The position numbers were made by a program, and so were the translations under genes. From NCBI GenBank assembly GCA_946480555.1, contig CAMLLE010000207.1, positions 1 to 6,102 on the forward strand: DNA of 6,102 nt. The letters are read 5' to 3'. This stretch comes from an uncultured Verrucomicrobia subdivision 3 bacterium (GTDB lineage Bacteria > Verrucomicrobiota > Verrucomicrobiae > Limisphaerales > CAMLLE01). The notes beneath the pieces are model-generated. The model was not told where the DNA came from, searched no databases, and saw nothing but the letters and a program-made list of their open reading frames with translations. Below, piece after piece: positions 4,724 to 6,102 of the stretch. How positions within the stretch are numbered: position 1 is the first letter of the stretch; each line of letters starts with the position of its first letter.

Positions 4724-5901
4724 TGACGTTTCCTTTCAAACAACGCGAACTTTGGGTCATCGGCGCGCTCGCCTTCATCGGCCTGGTGCTGCTGCCGTGT
4801 CTCAATGCGTTTGTGCCGCCGGAGAGTCCGTTGCACATCAGCTCGTTCACCCTCAGCCTTTACGGCAAATACCTCACCTACGCCGTCCTCGCGCTGGGCG
4901 TGAATCTGCTTTGGGGTTACACCGGCCTGCTGAGCCTCGGCCAATGCCTTTTCTTCGCGCTCGGCGGCTACGCGCTTGGCATGTATTTGATGCTGAAAGT
5001 CGGCAAGCTAGGGCAATACAAGGCCGACATCCCGGACTTCATGGTGTTCCTGGATTTCGCCGCGAAGTATCCGGAAACCGGCGGGCTGCCGCCGCACTGG
5101 ATTCCTTTCAAGCAGTTCTGGTTCGCCGCCGCAATGATCGTGATCGTTCCGGCTGTTGTCGCTTACATCTTCGGCTTCCTCGCGTTCCGCTCGCGCATCA
5201 AGGGCGTGTATTTCTCGATCCTCAGCCAGGCGCTCACCTACGCCGCTTGCCTGATGTTTTTCCGCAATGACTTCACCTTCGGCGGGAACAACGGCCTGAC
5301 CGACTTCAAGTTCATTCTCGGCTACGACGTGAATTCTCCAGCCACGAAACGCACGCTTTACATCTGCTCGGGCCTGCTGTTGCTGGCAGTGTATTTGTTC
5401 TGCCGATGGCTCACTTCAACGAAGTTCGGCCTGATCCAGCGCGCCATTCGCGATTCGGAAAATCGGGTGCTGTTTTCCGGCTACGCCACGGCCAACTTCA
5501 AACTGTTCGTCTTCGTTGTTGCCGCGATCATCGCCGGCCTTGGCGGCGCACTGTTCGTGCCGCAAGTGGGTATCATCAATCCCAGCGAAATGTCGCCGGA
5601 GAAATCGCTCGAAGCAGTCGTGTGGGTGGCGGTCGGCGGACGCGGTAGCATGCTGGGACCGATCATTGGCGCGGTCGGCATCAACGCGCTCAAGAGCTAC
5701 GCGACGCATGCGATGGCGGAACTGTGGCCATACTTGCTCGGCGTATTGTTCATTTTTGTCACGCTCTTCATGCCGAAGGGAATCATCGGTTTGCCGGAGC
5801 AGTTCCGGAACTTGAAACAACGCTGGCAACGCAAGCCCGACGATCTCGAATCACGGCCGCAAAAACCAGCCGTGCAAACGCCGGCCGGGAATTCGAAATG
5901 A
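4723..5901 (+). CDS. urtC: Urea ABC transporter permease UrtC
   Basis: 392 residues, a normal length. Partner of UrtB in the inner-membrane channel (LivM-type permease). The N-terminus has a membrane segment at about 10-30, with further helices at about 50-90, 132-153, 161-180, 211-227, 259-280 and 334-350. Diagnostic motifs: [20 protein letters not shown] (62-81), [14 protein letters not shown] (161-174), GGNNGLTDF (187-195), [14 protein letters not shown] (241-254), [20 protein letters not shown] (282-301), [16 protein letters not shown] (302-317) and FMPKGIIGL (349-357). The last 35 residues form a Lys/Arg/Pro/Gln-rich hydrophilic tail that is cytoplasmic and probably not conserved. The ATG at 4723 is the only start that gives a family-like N-terminus; it lacks a Shine-Dalgarno sequence. 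It lies 52 bp behind urtB and 151 bp ahead of the next gene, where a repeat insertion has widened the gap. Confidence 0.95.
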   Translation: MTFPFKQRELWVIGALAFIGLVLLPCLNAFVPPESPLHISSFTLSLYGKYLTYAVLALGVNLLWGYTGLLSLGQCLFFALGGYALGMYLMLKVGKLGQYKADIPDFMVFLDFAAKYPETGGLPPHWIPFKQFWFAAAMIVIVPAVVAYIFGFLAFRSRIKGVYFSILSQALTYAACLMFFRNDFTFGGNNGLTDFKFILGYDVNSPATKRTLYICSGLLLLAVYLFCRWLTSTKFGLIQRAIRDSENRVLFSGYATANFKLFVFVVAAIIAGLGGALFVPQVGIINPSEMSPEKSLEAVVWVAVGGRGSMLGPIIGAVGINALKSYATHAMAELWPYLLGVLFIFVTLFMPKGIIGLPEQFRNLKQRWQRKPDDLESRPQKPAVQTPAGNSK

Positions 5902-5924
5902 ACTGGCGCCAAATCATTCCATCC

Positions 5925-5989
5925 GTAGGAGACGACGTGAGGAGTCTCTATTCTCTCCAAAGTTTGAGACTCCTTACGTCGTCTCCTAC
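5925..5989. repeat. Inverted pair of REP-like elements (BIME-type, 24-bp arms)
   Basis: The left arm 5925-5948 and right arm 5966-5989 are reverse complements over 24 bases with one mismatch (G at 5939 faces T at 5975, a G-U pair in RNA). The spacer is 17 nt. Each arm begins at its outer end with GTAG, followed by an internal small dyad GAGAC-N10-GTCTC. A GTAG head plus an internal palindrome, paired head-out in an intergenic gap, is the architecture of REP sequences mobilised by RAYT (Y1-type) transposases. The RNA would fold into a very stable hairpin between urtC and the next gene and could protect or attenuate the mRNA. Multi-copy status cannot be seen from one window. Confidence 0.68.
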
Positions 5990-6008
5990 TGGGAATTCAG
6001 GTTCAGCG

Positions 6009-6036
6009 TTGAATGTTGAATGTTCATTGTTGAATG
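6009..6036 (+). repeat. Second heptad array upstream of the putative urtD
   Basis: Four tandem 7-base units: TTGAATG (6009-6015), TTGAATG (6016-6022), TTCATTG (6023-6029) and TTGAATG (6030-6036). It ends 16 bases before the ATG at 6053. It has the same unit length and copy number as the array before urtC but a different sequence, so both gaps downstream of the permease genes carry 7-mers. Confidence 0.58.
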
Positions 6037-6052
6037 TTTCCCCCATCCACCC

Positions 6053-6102
6053 ATGACCGCTCTCCAAGCCAGTCACCCCCCGCGCACGCACAAGGATTTC
6101 AT
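6053..6102 (+). CDS. urtD: Start of next operon gene, probably urea ABC transporter ATPase UrtD (partial)
   Basis: ATG at 6053 opens a frame of 16 codons plus two bases to the window edge, giving MTALQASHPPRTHKDFI (the final I is inferred from AT and an unseen base). UrtD proteins commonly have a short variable polar N-terminus ending in a -FIL- stretch just before the first beta-strand of the ATPase domain, so the KDFI ending fits. The Walker A motif lies beyond the window. The call rests mainly on operon order (urtABCDE). There is no Shine-Dalgarno; the bases before the ATG are pyrimidine-rich (TTTCCCCCATCCACCC). Confidence 0.6.
   Translation, partial: MTALQASHPPRTHKDF

Noticed and set aside
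3132..4850. Long open frame on the - strand opposite urtB (572 codons)
   Set aside because: It is the antisense shadow of urtB. The translation is rich in His, Arg, Asp, Glu and Gln without domain resemblance, as expected from codon bias of a GC-rich gene on the other strand.
5887..5998. GGGAATTC copies around the REP pair as target-site duplication
   Set aside because: The left copy ends 30 bases before the element, so it does not flank it directly; an 8-mer repeat at this distance can be coincidence.
1..6102. CRISPR arrays, tRNA or rRNA genes, insertion sequences, phage genes
   Set aside because: No regularly spaced repeats of CRISPR size, no cloverleaf or rRNA-like sequence, and no transposase or phage protein is visible on either strand.

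Overview
The window reads as a bacterial nitrogen-scavenging locus of moderately high GC, built around a urea-type ABC transporter operon urtA-urtB-urtC-(urtD) on the + strand. A divergently transcribed outer-membrane porin gene lies on the - strand at the left edge. The phylum is inferred. A BBP2-type beta-barrel porin, G-poor A/C-rich leaders without Shine-Dalgarno sequences, and heptad and REP-like intergenic repeats together suggest Verrucomicrobiota (perhaps the Pedosphaera/Limisphaera group). No 16S or other marker is present to prove it.

Layout: 1-857 (-) is the N-terminal 285 codons of the porin, cut by the window edge. 858-1428 is a 571-bp divergent control region. 1429-2670 is urtA (periplasmic binding protein). 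2671-2768 is a gap with a strong GC hairpin. 2769-4670 is urtB (permease with a large N-terminal extracytoplasmic domain). 4671-4722 is a short gap with four heptad repeats running into the next start codon. 4723-5901 is urtC (second permease). 5902-6052 is a gap with an inverted pair of REP-like elements and a second heptad array. 6053-6102 is the start of a further gene, most likely urtD (ATPase).

How it should work: substrate (urea, or possibly short-chain amides) crosses the outer membrane, plausibly through the divergent porin. UrtA captures it in the periplasm, and the UrtB/UrtC heterodimer moves it across the inner membrane using UrtD/UrtE ATPases expected to the right. No urease or amidase gene is visible.

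The most interesting part is the control region. It contains a good sigma-54 (-24/-12) promoter match facing each way, one toward the porin and one toward urtA. It also contains an NtrC-like dyad, a perfect 17-bp AT-rich palindrome, and a pair of 11-bp direct repeats two helical turns apart. Read together, these suggest that porin and transporter form one nitrogen-regulated, sigma-54-dependent divergon. This is a prediction from sequence pattern only.
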